Shown here piece after piece: positions 48,335 to 56,798 of a stretch of DNA of 64,000 nt (the first letter of the stretch is position 1; every line of letters begins with the position of its first letter). The DNA is taken from positions 1 to 64,000 of the forward strand of contig JAQCHZ010000001.1 in the NCBI GenBank assembly GCA_027618835.1, given 5' to 3'. Source of the DNA: Chloroflexota bacterium (lineage in GTDB: Bacteria > Chloroflexota > Dehalococcoidia > Lucifugimonadales > Lucifugimonadaceae). The notes beneath the pieces are model-generated. The model was not told the origin of the DNA. It searched no databases and worked only from the letters and a program-made list of their open reading frames with translations. Made by a program: the position numbers and the translations under genes.

Positions 48335-49294
48335 CTAATTGATTGTGAACAGCTCTCCAACCGAGCGGCCTTCGTGGATTCGCCTGATCGCTTCTCCAAG
48401 AAGCGGTGCGATTGAAATTACTTTGATCTTTGAGTTTACTTTGTGTTCCATCAGAGGAACCGTGTCAGTTATTACCAATTCTTTGATATGTGGATTACCA
48501 GTAATACGGGATGATGCTTCCCCTGGCAGAACCCCGTGGGTTGCGACAACGTAAATATCGTTTGCTCCCCGCGCCGTGATCGCCTCTACAGCTGAGATTA
48601 CAGTTCCACCGGTACTTATCTCATCATCAAACAGAATTACCGGTCGATCTCCCACTTCACCAATTACGTTCATGCTCTCCACTCGGTCTTCATTGCCGAG
48701 ACGTCGTTTTTCCACGATCGCCAGAGGTGCGCTGATCGCATCCGCAAAGTAACGAGCCTTTTTCGATATTCCGATATCGACTGCAACAACCACAGGATCT
48801 TTGAGATTGTGCTGGATGAAATAGTTGACCAGCTTCGGCATCGCCGTCAGCTCGTCTACCGGCACTGCGAAGAACCCTTGCACCTGTCCAGCGTGCAAAT
48901 CGACCATGATGGCTCGATCGGCACCGGCTGTTTCAAGAAGATCGGCTATTAGTCGACCAGTAATCGGCACGCGTGGTTGGTCTTTTTTGTCGGTACGTGC
49001 ATAGCTGTAATAAGGAATTACTGCAGTGATACGACCAGCCGATGCCCGCTTGGCGGCATCGATCATTATCAACATTTCCATGATGTTGTCGTTCACCGGC
49101 TCGACATCAGACTGCACTATGAAAACGTCTTTTTGACGAACGTTTTCGAGAATCTTGACGAATGTGTTGTCGTTGGTGAACTTGAACACTTCGATCTTGC
49201 CGAGATCCTGCTGAAGGTAGTCGCAAATACTTTGCGCCAACGCTGGGTGTGAGTTCCCAGAGAAAATTACTGGATTTCCGTTAACTCTGTACAT
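48335..49294 (-). CDS. prs: Ribose-phosphate pyrophosphokinase
   Basis: 319 aa from ATG 49294; a TTG 3 nt earlier is possible. Family blocks are IMVDLHAGQVQGFFAVPVDE (flexible loop/PRPP region), PYYSYARTDKKDQPRVPITG (ATP loop) and DDEISTGGTVISAVEAI (PRPP-binding site). It makes PRPP for nucleotides, histidine and tryptophan. The start overlaps the enoyl-CoA hydratase stop by 1 nt. Confidence 0.96.
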   Translation of the reverse strand: MYRVNGNPVIFSGNSHPALAQSICDYLQQDLGKIEVFKFTNDNTFVKILENVRQKDVFIVQSDVEPVNDNIMEMLIMIDAAKRASAGRITAVIPYYSYARTDKKDQPRVPITGRLIADLLETAGADRAIMVDLHAGQVQGFFAVPVDELTAMPKLVNYFIQHNLKDPVVVAVDIGISKKARYFADAISAPLAIVEKRRLGNEDRVESMNVIGEVGDRPVILFDDEISTGGTVISAVEAITARGANDIYVVATHGVLPGEASSRITGNPHIKELVITDTVPLMEHKVNSKIKVISIAPLLGEAIRRIHEGRSVGELFTIN

Positions 49295-50109
49295 CAAATC
49301 CCCTTGAACCTTGGAAGTCGTTTTTCACGATGCGCAGCCATACCTTCAACATGATCTTCAGAGGATAACGTGATTGCCTCGGCTGCGGCAGACATTTCGA
49401 GGGAAGTTTCAAGATCCATCGACATTCCGCGCCGCATCATCGTCTTGGCGAGGCGAATAGCGATAGGTGGGCCTGCGGCGATACGGTGCGCCATCTTCTC
49501 GGCAGTAGCGATCAGTTCGTCTTCAGATACGACGTTGTTCAGGAATCCGAGCGATAACGCCTCGTCGACTTCCATGAAATTCCCCATGTACATAAGCTCA
49601 GCAGCTTTTGCCGACCCGAATAATCGGGGATAGAGCCACGTTCCACCGTAACCGGGGAATAGACCAACGTGGATGTAGGCGGCCATGAAACGCGCCGATT
49701 CGGCAGCGACTCTAATGTCGCACACACAGGCAAGATCAAACCCGGCTCCAACTGCTGGACCATTGATGGCAGCAATCACCGGTTTTTCCATCTTGTAGAT
49801 ACCAAGAATGACTCTTTGAGCAAGCTTGAATCCACGTCGCAAATCTTCAGAGCCGCCAAGGCCCGGTTTGTGGGGGCCGTCACCCGATCCGCCAGTCATT
49901 TCGTCGGTGTCAGCACCCGAGCAGAAAGCACGTCCAGCGCCCGTAACGATGACAGCACGGATGAAATCATCAACCGCTACGCTATCGAGAATATCGGCAA
50001 GCGATTCGAGCAATTCGTTGCTTAGGGAGTTCAATCGCTCGGGGCGATTTAGCGTGATCGTAGCGAATCCGAGTTCGCTATTTACATCAAGATTCACGCT
50101 TTGAGTCAT
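49294..50109 (-). CDS. Enoyl-CoA hydratase/isomerase family protein
   Basis: 271 aa from ATG 50109 (MTQSVNLDVNSELGFATITL). The open frame runs to 50268, but the 53 extra residues are unlike crotonases. AFCSGADTDEM forms the first oxyanion-hole segment and INGPAVGAGFDLACVCDIRV the second. The usual Glu pair of hydratases is not clear-cut, so isomerase or other crotonase chemistry on an acyl-CoA is equally possible. It is coupled to prs, probably by chance of operon layout. Confidence 0.88.
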   Translation of the reverse strand: MTQSVNLDVNSELGFATITLNRPERLNSLSNELLESLADILDSVAVDDFIRAVIVTGAGRAFCSGADTDEMTGGSGDGPHKPGLGGSEDLRRGFKLAQRVILGIYKMEKPVIAAINGPAVGAGFDLACVCDIRVAAESARFMAAYIHVGLFPGYGGTWLYPRLFGSAKAAELMYMGNFMEVDEALSLGFLNNVVSEDELIATAEKMAHRIAAGPPIAIRLAKTMMRRGMSMDLETSLEMSAAAEAITLSSEDHVEGMAAHREKRLPRFKGI

Positions 50110-50307
50110 CGGGGCCTCGGCACTGAAATGTCGCAGAAATTTGTGCCGGAATTCTAGCACCGAGCTGTGAACGGATATGCGCGAGCTAATGCTGATCTCG
50201 AGTTGATTCGAAACACACGTCGCAACTACTCTTCCACGCCTATGCGAATTTAAGAGGCAGGTTGGCACATCGCGAAAATCGTGGGATGACCAGTTTCGAC
50301 GATATTA

Positions 50308-50499
50308 TTACGATGCCTGTTGTACTGAATGAATGATCGGCACAACCGGCGTCATACGAGGTGTAAGCAAACGAGACGCCATCTCTGGTGAGAGGTCTTT
50401 CGAAAACCCACTCTGCAGACACTTAAGAAATGTTCCATGAGTGTCGCCATCGGCATTAATATCGCCGCTGCATCGCGCGCAAGATTTCAAATACAGCAT
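50308..50499 (-). CDS. Small zinc-ribbon-like protein, 63 aa
   Basis: MLYLKSCARCSGDINADGDT followed by HGTFLKCLQSGFSKDL has the look of a short zinc ribbon, CxxC then C-x-x-[C]. The fourth ligand is serine (AGT codon) where cysteine is expected. There is only a weak purine-rich ribosome site upstream. The remaining 27 residues are featureless. It may be real, decayed or spurious. The rest of the 550-nt space between the hydratase and the Spx/ArsC-like gene shows no other gene. Confidence 0.45.
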   Translation of the reverse strand: MLYLKSCARCSGDINADGDTHGTFLKCLQSGFSKDLSPEMASRLLTPRMTPVVPIIHSVQQAS

Positions 50500-50658
50500 T
50501 CCAGGACTCTTTCCTGTTATTCGGGATTAGTTGAGTAGTCCAAAAATGTTATCCCTAGGCCTAAACCTTTCAGACTGTCCTAACCGATACCAGATATGCG
50601 TGCAAGCACTCAAATCTTCGAGCCTTTGGTTCATTGCCAGTCTGTCGGACGATTCGGA

Positions 50659-51006
50659 TCAAATTAGTTCGTCGTATGCGCCCTGCTTGAACCCAAACAC
50701 AATCTGATCGCCGTCAGTGAGTATTGGACGTCTGATCAACCGAGGCTGCTCCAGCATCAACTCGATAAGCTCGTCGTCGGTCGCTTTGCCGCGGAGTTCC
50801 CTAAACGGCTTTGAACTTGGACTCTTCCACGCAAACATTTCATCTATCGACGTAAGATCGCTCAGTTTTTTGATTTCGTCAGCCGAAAATTGTTCCTTGA
50901 AGAAATCACGAAATGCGTACTCTGTGTTAGATTCGTCGAGAGCCCGACGGGCTTTCTGGCACGTACTTCAACGAGACCAACAGTAAAACTTTAGTTCTTT
51001 AGACAC
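50659..51006 (-). CDS. Spx/ArsC-like thioredoxin-fold protein, candidate selenoprotein
   Basis: Starts at GTG 51006 with AGGAG about 7 nt upstream and encodes 115 codons with one internal TGA at 50970-50968. The product reads KELKFYCWSR-(TGA)-STCQKARRALDE, then FRDFFKEQFSADEIKKL, MFAWKSPSSKPFRELR and, near the end, PRLIRRPILTDGDQIVFGF. This is the ArsC/Spx family layout, in which the CxxC redox motif opens after the first beta strand. The TGA falls exactly on the first Cys of that motif (U-S-T-C). A 5-bp hairpin AGCCC-GTC-GGGCT begins 14 nt after the TGA, with its G-first loop 19 nt after, within the bacterial SECIS range. Insertion of selenocysteine is inferred; a TGC-to-TGA nonsense mutation is the alternative. 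Confidence 0.65.
50941..50953 (-). promoter_or_regulatory. Possible bacterial SECIS hairpin
   Basis: On the minus strand AGCCC-GTC-GGGCT forms a stem with a 3-nt loop starting with G, 19 nt after the in-frame TGA at 50968. Two further pairs form below after one mismatch. Bacterial SECIS elements are short hairpins just 3' of UGA with a G early in the apical loop, so position and form fit, but such small hairpins also arise by chance. Confidence 0.4.
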
Positions 51007-51117
51007 TCGCTACTCCTAGATGATGTGAACCAACTACAACTAAGCAAAGCATTACGCCACACTTATTGCTACCGTAACAATGTGCGAAGCCATCCAACGT
51101 TGCGAACTTGATGCTAG

Positions 51118-52548
51118 ATGACTCACCAGCCCGGCAACAACCCGCTCGACGTAGAAGAACGATCCTTACGATCGCTTTTTACGCGCGCTTTCGGTAAATC
51201 TCGCCCAGGGTCACCAAATCTTTCAAACCTGAGCATCTACGCGTTCGGACTTTCTGGAGTCTGGACTGGCATCGGTGCTGGCATACTGCCGTTCAAAGTG
51301 ATCGAAGCTCTAGAACTAGGCGACATATCGATACTCGGTTACGCCCTTGATAAAAACGGAGCGTTGGGATTAATTTCTCTGCTCGGACTAATCGTCGCCG
51401 CTGCCGCCCAGCTTGCGGCAGGGTCTCTCAGCGACCGTGATAAACGCCCAGGCAAACGACTGCTGTACCTGCTGATCGGCGGAATCGGCTTGGGTGTGAT
51501 GACAATTCTGTTCGGATTAACGAGTTCGTTTCTCACATTAATCCTTGCCATCGTCGGAATGCAGTTCTTTGGCAACTCTGCTCAAGGGCCAGCGAATGCG
51601 CTAATAATCGACCACGTTCCCGTCAACGAAAGAGGGGCTGCCGCAGGAGTATTGAACCTGTGGCGACTTCTAGGTGCAGGATCGATCACCGTAGTTGTTC
51701 TTCAGTTCATGGCGAGATATGACAAAGAAGACTCACCAGAGTGGCTATGGTATTCGATAGCACTTATGACCGTAGCAGTGGTGATAACCGTGCTCTGGAC
51801 TGTAATCACGAATCGACCACAAGACGGCTGGTTCATCCCAACGCTTAAAAAGAAGACATTGAATACGGTCGATTCTCCGGAACTTGTTGCCGAGACCGCC
51901 GCCGCCTCGAGATCAGGCATCAGTCGCAGCTATCTGGCATTTCTCGTAGCACTGGCGTTTGGTATTGCCGCCATGTCTTCGATGCAAATTTACGCCCTAT
52001 TCTTCTTGCAAGATGTCGTCGGGCTGGACAACCCAGCCGATGGAGCCGATTGGCTGGTAGTGGCAATCGTCGCAGCAGCAGCATTGACCGTTCTTCCAGC
52101 AGGGCGACTCGCCGATCGCTGGGGGCGAACTAGTTTATTTATACTCGCCGGTGCAGCTGGCGTAGTTTCTTCACTTCTTCTTTTGTTTGTCAGCTCGATA
52201 GGCCCGGTTCTCGCAATAGGCTTTGTCATCGGAATTTCAGTTGGACTGTTCATGACCCTTACGTGGGCTGTGGCGAACGACCTAGTGAGCCGATCTGCCG
52301 CAGCGAAAGAGCTTGGCTATACGAGCGTGGCGACCTTAATTGGAGCAGCTGGTGCACGATTCGCTGGGGTAGGAATCGACGAACTAAATGACGTATCCGA
52401 GAATCTCGGATACAAAATGATTCTCGTATCAGTTGCGATTTCATTCGCGCTCTCCGCTCTAATCCTCGCAAAAATTGCCAAAGATTCGAGCTTCACCGAG
52501 AGCACACATCCGAGCGACCCTATTGCAATGCTATCGGCATCCGACTGA
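51118..52548 (+). CDS. MFS transporter
   Basis: 476 aa with about 12 membrane segments and a long hydrophilic N-terminus of 40 residues. A motif A-like loop is seen at LAAGSLSDRDKRPGKRLLYL and again at PAGRLADRWGRTSLFILAG. The central loop (about 225-265) separates two six-helix halves. The substrate is unknown. It is divergent from the Spx/ArsC-like gene with 111 nt between starts. Confidence 0.85.
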   Translation: MTHQPGNNPLDVEERSLRSLFTRAFGKSRPGSPNLSNLSIYAFGLSGVWTGIGAGILPFKVIEALELGDISILGYALDKNGALGLISLLGLIVAAAAQLAAGSLSDRDKRPGKRLLYLLIGGIGLGVMTILFGLTSSFLTLILAIVGMQFFGNSAQGPANALIIDHVPVNERGAAAGVLNLWRLLGAGSITVVVLQFMARYDKEDSPEWLWYSIALMTVAVVITVLWTVITNRPQDGWFIPTLKKKTLNTVDSPELVAETAAASRSGISRSYLAFLVALAFGIAAMSSMQIYALFFLQDVVGLDNPADGADWLVVAIVAAAALTVLPAGRLADRWGRTSLFILAGAAGVVSSLLLLFVSSIGPVLAIGFVIGISVGLFMTLTWAVANDLVSRSAAAKELGYTSVATLIGAAGARFAGVGIDELNDVSENLGYKMILVSVAISFALSALILAKIAKDSSFTESTHPSDPIAMLSASD

Positions 52549-52694
52549 ATTTGATCAGAACCGATAAACGGTTCGGTCGTCGATATACTTAGGTTCACAC
52601 GGGCCGGCTCGCATCCTTCTGATCGACAAAACCTGCCTGCGCACACAGAGACGATTCTTACTAGCCCGAATTTCACAAGATAGGCCGCCAATAC

Positions 52695-53657
52695 ATGGAC
52701 GTGTATCTCGCCAGCCCCCGAGGCTTCTGCGCCGGAGTCGATCTAGCCGTCGATATCGTCGACCTTGCCATTCAGCAGTACGGCACACCGGTGTATGTGA
52801 AACACCAGATTGTCCACAATCCCAAAGTGGTCGCCGATGTCGAAGCGAAAGGCGCAATAACCGTCGAGAAGGTCGAAGAAGTTCCAGAAGGCGCTGTTGT
52901 TGTATTCTCTGCCCACGGTTCCCCGCCATCCGACTACGCCATCGCCAGAGAACGCAATCTCGTAGTTCTCGATGCCACCTGCCCTCTCGTTACTCGCGTT
53001 CATAACGAGGCGAAGAAGTACACCAAGGAAGGCAAGAAAATCGTTCTTGTCGGCCATATCGGGCATCAGGAAGTTATCGGAACCACCGGGCAAGCCGATA
53101 TGACCCTGATCGACGAACGGCAGGATTGGGAATTGCCCGATTGGGGTAGTGATGCCGAGGTCGCCGTACTGACCCAGACCACCCTCTCAGTGAACGACAC
53201 TGCTCTTGCTGTTGCAAAAATCAAGAAAAGCCACCCAAATGCCGTCGTTCGTGACGACATTTGCTATGCAACGACCAATCGCCAGGCTGCTGCAACAGAG
53301 CTTGCCGATATGACCGAGCTCGTACTCGTGATCGGCGCTCAAAGCAGTTCAAATTGCAATCGACTCAAAGACGTCGCCATCAAAAAAGGTGTGCCAGCGC
53401 ATCTCATCAACGGCCCAGAAGAACTCGATCGCTCATGGCTCCAAGGAGTCGAGAAGATCGGCATCACCTCAGGGGCATCCACTCCTGAAAAACAGGTGAA
53501 AGCCGTTATAGAGGCCATCTCGCCCGAAAATGTATACCGGGTTGGCACCGGCGAAGAAAGCATCACTTTCGCCATACCCCGAAATCTAAGAAATATGGTT
53601 GGCGATGGAATCCGTACCAACAACGAAGACGAGCTAATCCCCGATGAAAATAACTAG
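52695..53657 (+). CDS. ispH: 4-hydroxy-3-methylbut-2-enyl diphosphate reductase
   Basis: 320 aa. The three cluster cysteines are C12 (RGFCAGV), C96 (DATCPLVTRVH) and C190 (RDDICYATTNRQ). The catalytic E126 (GHQEVIGT) and T163 region (QTTLS) are present. It performs the last step of the MEP isoprenoid pathway through a [4Fe-4S] cluster. Its 3' end overlaps the following enolase-superfamily gene by 14 nt. Confidence 0.96.
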   Translation: MDVYLASPRGFCAGVDLAVDIVDLAIQQYGTPVYVKHQIVHNPKVVADVEAKGAITVEKVEEVPEGAVVVFSAHGSPPSDYAIARERNLVVLDATCPLVTRVHNEAKKYTKEGKKIVLVGHIGHQEVIGTTGQADMTLIDERQDWELPDWGSDAEVAVLTQTTLSVNDTALAVAKIKKSHPNAVVRDDICYATTNRQAAATELADMTELVLVIGAQSSSNCNRLKDVAIKKGVPAHLINGPEELDRSWLQGVEKIGITSGASTPEKQVKAVIEAISPENVYRVGTGEESITFAIPRNLRNMVGDGIRTNNEDELIPDENN

Positions 53658-54765
53658 CGTCGAATGCCTTGTACTCGATGAAGAGTACCCATATGTTGTC
53701 CTTCACACTGACGAAGGAATAACAGGATTCGGCGAGTGTTTTCGCCGCGCTCCATACGTTTCGAAAGTTGCGATTGAGACAGTCTTCGCTCCTCTGGTAG
53801 TCGGCAGATCTCCCTTCGATTCGGAAGAGATTTGGGACAACATGTTCAAAGCTGGCGCCGTCGCTGGTCCCCCAGGGGCACTGCTCACCGCCGCAGCTGG
53901 AGTGGATATCGCTCTTTGGGATCTCAAAGGCAAAGCTCTAGGCACGCCTATCCACAACCTCATCGGCGGAAAGCGACGGGAAAAGATCAAGGTCTACGCT
54001 AGTTCGCTTGCCCGCGACATGGCCCCAAAGGACGAAGCACTCCGTGTCGCAAAATTCCGCGACGAGGGCTACTCCGCTTACAAGCTGCACTCCGCCATTC
54101 CCGGCAAGATCGACGATCCCAGAGATTTGACGATCGAGACGGTAAAGGCCATCCGCGACGAAGTCGGATACGACATGGGGGTAATGGTCGACGTGAACAG
54201 CGCCTATTCAGTGCACCACGCTATAGAGATAGGTCGCCAACTTGAAGATCTCGGCGTGTTCCACTTCGAAGAGCCTGTGCACATCAGGAACTACGCTGGC
54301 ATGGCCGAAGTGGCCGATGCTCTCGACATTCCTATCGCTTCCGGAGAAAACTCCTTCACCCGTTGGGAGCACCTGACTCTCATTCGTGAAGGGCGACCCG
54401 ATATCGTTCAACCCGACGTCGTAAAAGTTGGCGGAATCACCGAATTTTTGAAGATCGAAGCCGTATTGACCGCTCACGGTGCAACGATGACGACGCACAA
54501 CACGCAGCCCTACGGTTCGACTGCTGCGCACGCTCACCTGCTCGCGCCAAGCAACAATTTCCCGTATGCCCAGGAATACAACATCGAGGAAGTCGGTATT
54601 CGAGATAACGATTCGATTCTCGATACGCCTTATGAAGTTGAGGACGGATTCATCAGGATCCCCGACGGCCCTGGACTCGGACTCGACTACAACCTAGAAA
54701 AAATGCGAGCACGAAGCAGCGACAAACCCTCGCAACTCTCCGACGTATGGGGGCACATGCAGTAG
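53644..54765 (+). CDS. Enolase-superfamily enzyme with K-x-H motif
   Basis: 373 aa. Barrel residues: a K-x-H pair (AYKLHS) where the other two paralogs in this window have K-x-K, metal ligands in VMVDVNSAYS, HFEEPVHIRN and ASGENSFTR, and a His in TTHNTQPYGS with Asp in VQPDVVKVGG. The N-terminal capping domain starts MKITSVECLVLDEEYPYVVL. Loss of the second lysine suggests a different stereochemistry or reaction, such as dehydration by one base. It is translationally linked to ispH by overlap but functionally unrelated. Confidence 0.88.
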   Translation: MKITSVECLVLDEEYPYVVLHTDEGITGFGECFRRAPYVSKVAIETVFAPLVVGRSPFDSEEIWDNMFKAGAVAGPPGALLTAAAGVDIALWDLKGKALGTPIHNLIGGKRREKIKVYASSLARDMAPKDEALRVAKFRDEGYSAYKLHSAIPGKIDDPRDLTIETVKAIRDEVGYDMGVMVDVNSAYSVHHAIEIGRQLEDLGVFHFEEPVHIRNYAGMAEVADALDIPIASGENSFTRWEHLTLIREGRPDIVQPDVVKVGGITEFLKIEAVLTAHGATMTTHNTQPYGSTAAHAHLLAPSNNFPYAQEYNIEEVGIRDNDSILDTPYEVEDGFIRIPDGPGLGLDYNLEKMRARSSDKPSQLSDVWGHMQ

Positions 54766-54772
54766 TCGGGCG

Positions 54773-56101
54773 CTACCCTCGCTCTTCGGCCGAGAATCCT
54801 GTGATTAATTTCGGCCATTTCAATACTGCAAGCACGAGCGCTATCAACCCGACAATTGCGTAGCCCGTGATCGTGGATGGCACACCGTGTTGCTCGATCA
54901 ACCAGCCTCCGATCACCAATCCCATCGGCAAACCGTACACCGCTAACATTCGGATGCCCATCACCCGCCCACGCATTTCGAATTTGGTGAAGGTCATCAG
55001 CACTACCGACATCGAAATCATACAGAAGCTGATCGACGCTCCTATCAATGCCAGAAGCGGTAAACCCATGGCATTCGAATTGGTCTGAGCAAACAAAATC
55101 AGCAGCACATACCAAATGACCATCGTGATCATCATGAATCGCTCGGGTCGGAGCGAATTAACGACTGCCGCCATCAACATCGATCCCGCCAACGCACCTA
55201 TTGCGAACACCGCAACCATCAACGCCAGTCCGTTTTCGTCGTGCTGGTAAACGTCTCTAGCAACCACGGGGAGTAGCCCGTTCGTAAGCGGAAACGCGGT
55301 CGCGTTAACCAGAAATGCGAGGAACATGATCGGCTGAATCACCGGCGAATCGACCATGTACCGCAGTCCCTGCTTCATCTCAGTAACAGGGTTAGCGCGT
55401 TTCACTGATATGTTCGATCTGACTGTGCTGATACCGAGAGCCATCAACACGCTCAACGAATAGAAAATCGTCACACCAACATACGCCCAGCCGAGCCCGA
55501 GTCTCGACAATAACGTCGCACCTAACAACGCTCCAACGATACGTGCGGTGTCTTGAGTCGTCCTCGCCAATCCTGAAGCGTTCATCAACAGGTTTCGTGG
55601 CACGGTATCGGCGATTAGCGACTGCCCAAGAACGTTGTCAGCAGGCCTTAACATCCCGCCGATGCTGGCAATAACAAACACGTGCCACGGCTGAATCAGA
55701 TCGGTTGCAGCCAATATCAAAAGTGCTAACGCCGAAAGCCCCGCGCCCGTACGAAACACAATCAACAACACCTTCCGACTCATGCGGTCGGCTAGAACGC
55801 CGACTATCGGTGCGGTAAGCGTTCCCGAAAATCGCAATGCACCAAGCAACCCCACCAAGAACGGAGAGTCGGTTGCGACAAGGATGTACCAACCAAGGAT
55901 CAGAGTTTCCATCTCCGAACCCCAAGTGGTCATCGCATCTGCCGACCATTGGAATCGAAAACTTCGGATCTTGAATGCAGCGAACGGGCTTATTTTTGCG
56001 TTCGGCTCTTGAGTGGCCGAAGTTGGACGTTGCTCAGTGCTCAAGATATTGGCGACATCGATCTCTGAGAGCTCTGACAGATCTTCCAAATGTATGAACA
56101 A
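54773..56101 (-). CDS. MFS transporter, MFS_3/enterobactin-exporter type
   Basis: 442 aa with about 12 membrane segments after a 60-residue hydrophilic N-terminus. FRWQ-like opening (SFRFQWSADAMTTWGSEMET) and LTAPIVGVLADRMSRKVLLI (motif A) are typical of the MFS_3 exporters. GMLRPADNVLGQSLIADTVP lies in the second loop. The substrate is unknown. It is convergent with the enolase-superfamily gene and divergent from the DUF192 gene. Confidence 0.85.
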   Translation of the reverse strand: MFIHLEDLSELSEIDVANILSTEQRPTSATQEPNAKISPFAAFKIRSFRFQWSADAMTTWGSEMETLILGWYILVATDSPFLVGLLGALRFSGTLTAPIVGVLADRMSRKVLLIVFRTGAGLSALALLILAATDLIQPWHVFVIASIGGMLRPADNVLGQSLIADTVPRNLLMNASGLARTTQDTARIVGALLGATLLSRLGLGWAYVGVTIFYSLSVLMALGISTVRSNISVKRANPVTEMKQGLRYMVDSPVIQPIMFLAFLVNATAFPLTNGLLPVVARDVYQHDENGLALMVAVFAIGALAGSMLMAAVVNSLRPERFMMITMVIWYVLLILFAQTNSNAMGLPLLALIGASISFCMISMSVVLMTFTKFEMRGRVMGIRMLAVYGLPMGLVIGGWLIEQHGVPSTITGYAIVGLIALVLAVLKWPKLITGFSAEERG

Positions 56102-56127
56102 CGAAATTCGTCAGTTACCATCGATCT

Positions 56128-56748
56128 ATGAAAAATCCTATCTGCAACGCGAACGTCGCCTTATTCGCCCTAGTGACGGCTGCAAGTATCGCACTTCTTG
56201 CGGCTTGTTCGACGAGCGTACAAGAGCCACCGACCCCAACACCGGTAGTTCTACCGTCTCCGGGCGCGTTTATTGACTCAGCAGATTGCAGCGATCTTGA
56301 GTACGGATATCTGGGTCAGTCGAAGGTGACCGTAAGTTTGGGTGATCTCGACCTGAAAGTAATCGTTGAAATCGCCGACGATCCAAGTGAACGAGCACAG
56401 GGGCTGATGTGCCGTGAGTCGATACCCGCAGGAACCGGTATGTTCTTCTACTACCCGGAGCCGAAAACAATAGGATTTTGGATGTACAACACTTACGTAC
56501 CGATCGACATCCTGTACATCGAGCGTTCACACAATGTAGCCGATAAAATCACCATGACCCCGTGCCTCCGTGACGGTCTAAGCGACGGGAATTGGCAAGT
56601 GAAGTGCGCCACTGAAGCAACCAACTACGTGCCGAAAGGCGAGTGGATCACCGCATTGGAACTCCCGGCGGGCTGGCTCGAATCAAACGACATTTCAGAT
56701 GCCGATATATATGACGTAAAGGTCAACTGGCTGACAGTGGCCGACTAG
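56128..56748 (+). CDS. DUF192 lipoprotein
   Basis: 206 aa. Lipoprotein signal with C27 (LLAACSTS), Pro/Thr-rich linker, then the DUF192 core: EIADDPSERAQGLMCRESIP, GTGMFFYYPEPKTIGFWMYN and TYVPIDILYIERSHNV. The fold is a small beta structure found across bacteria and archaea with no settled function. A pair of added cysteines (TPCLRDG and VKCATEA) may form a disulfide outside the cell. Confidence 0.85.
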   Translation: MKNPICNANVALFALVTAASIALLAACSTSVQEPPTPTPVVLPSPGAFIDSADCSDLEYGYLGQSKVTVSLGDLDLKVIVEIADDPSERAQGLMCRESIPAGTGMFFYYPEPKTIGFWMYNTYVPIDILYIERSHNVADKITMTPCLRDGLSDGNWQVKCATEATNYVPKGEWITALELPAGWLESNDISDADIYDVKVNWLTVAD

Positions 56749-56798
56749 ATTTCAACTTCGTATCAAGCAACGAGAACGAACAAGGAAACGCACGAGAA

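Noticed and set aside
50110-50268. 53-residue N-terminal extension of the enoyl-CoA hydratase
   Set aside because: Not crotonase-like; the ATG at 50109 starts exactly where the family begins.
50717-50986. 89-aa plus-strand open frame
   Set aside because: It is the antisense of the Spx/ArsC-like gene, Ser/Arg-rich, and only looks open because the real gene is interrupted by a TGA.
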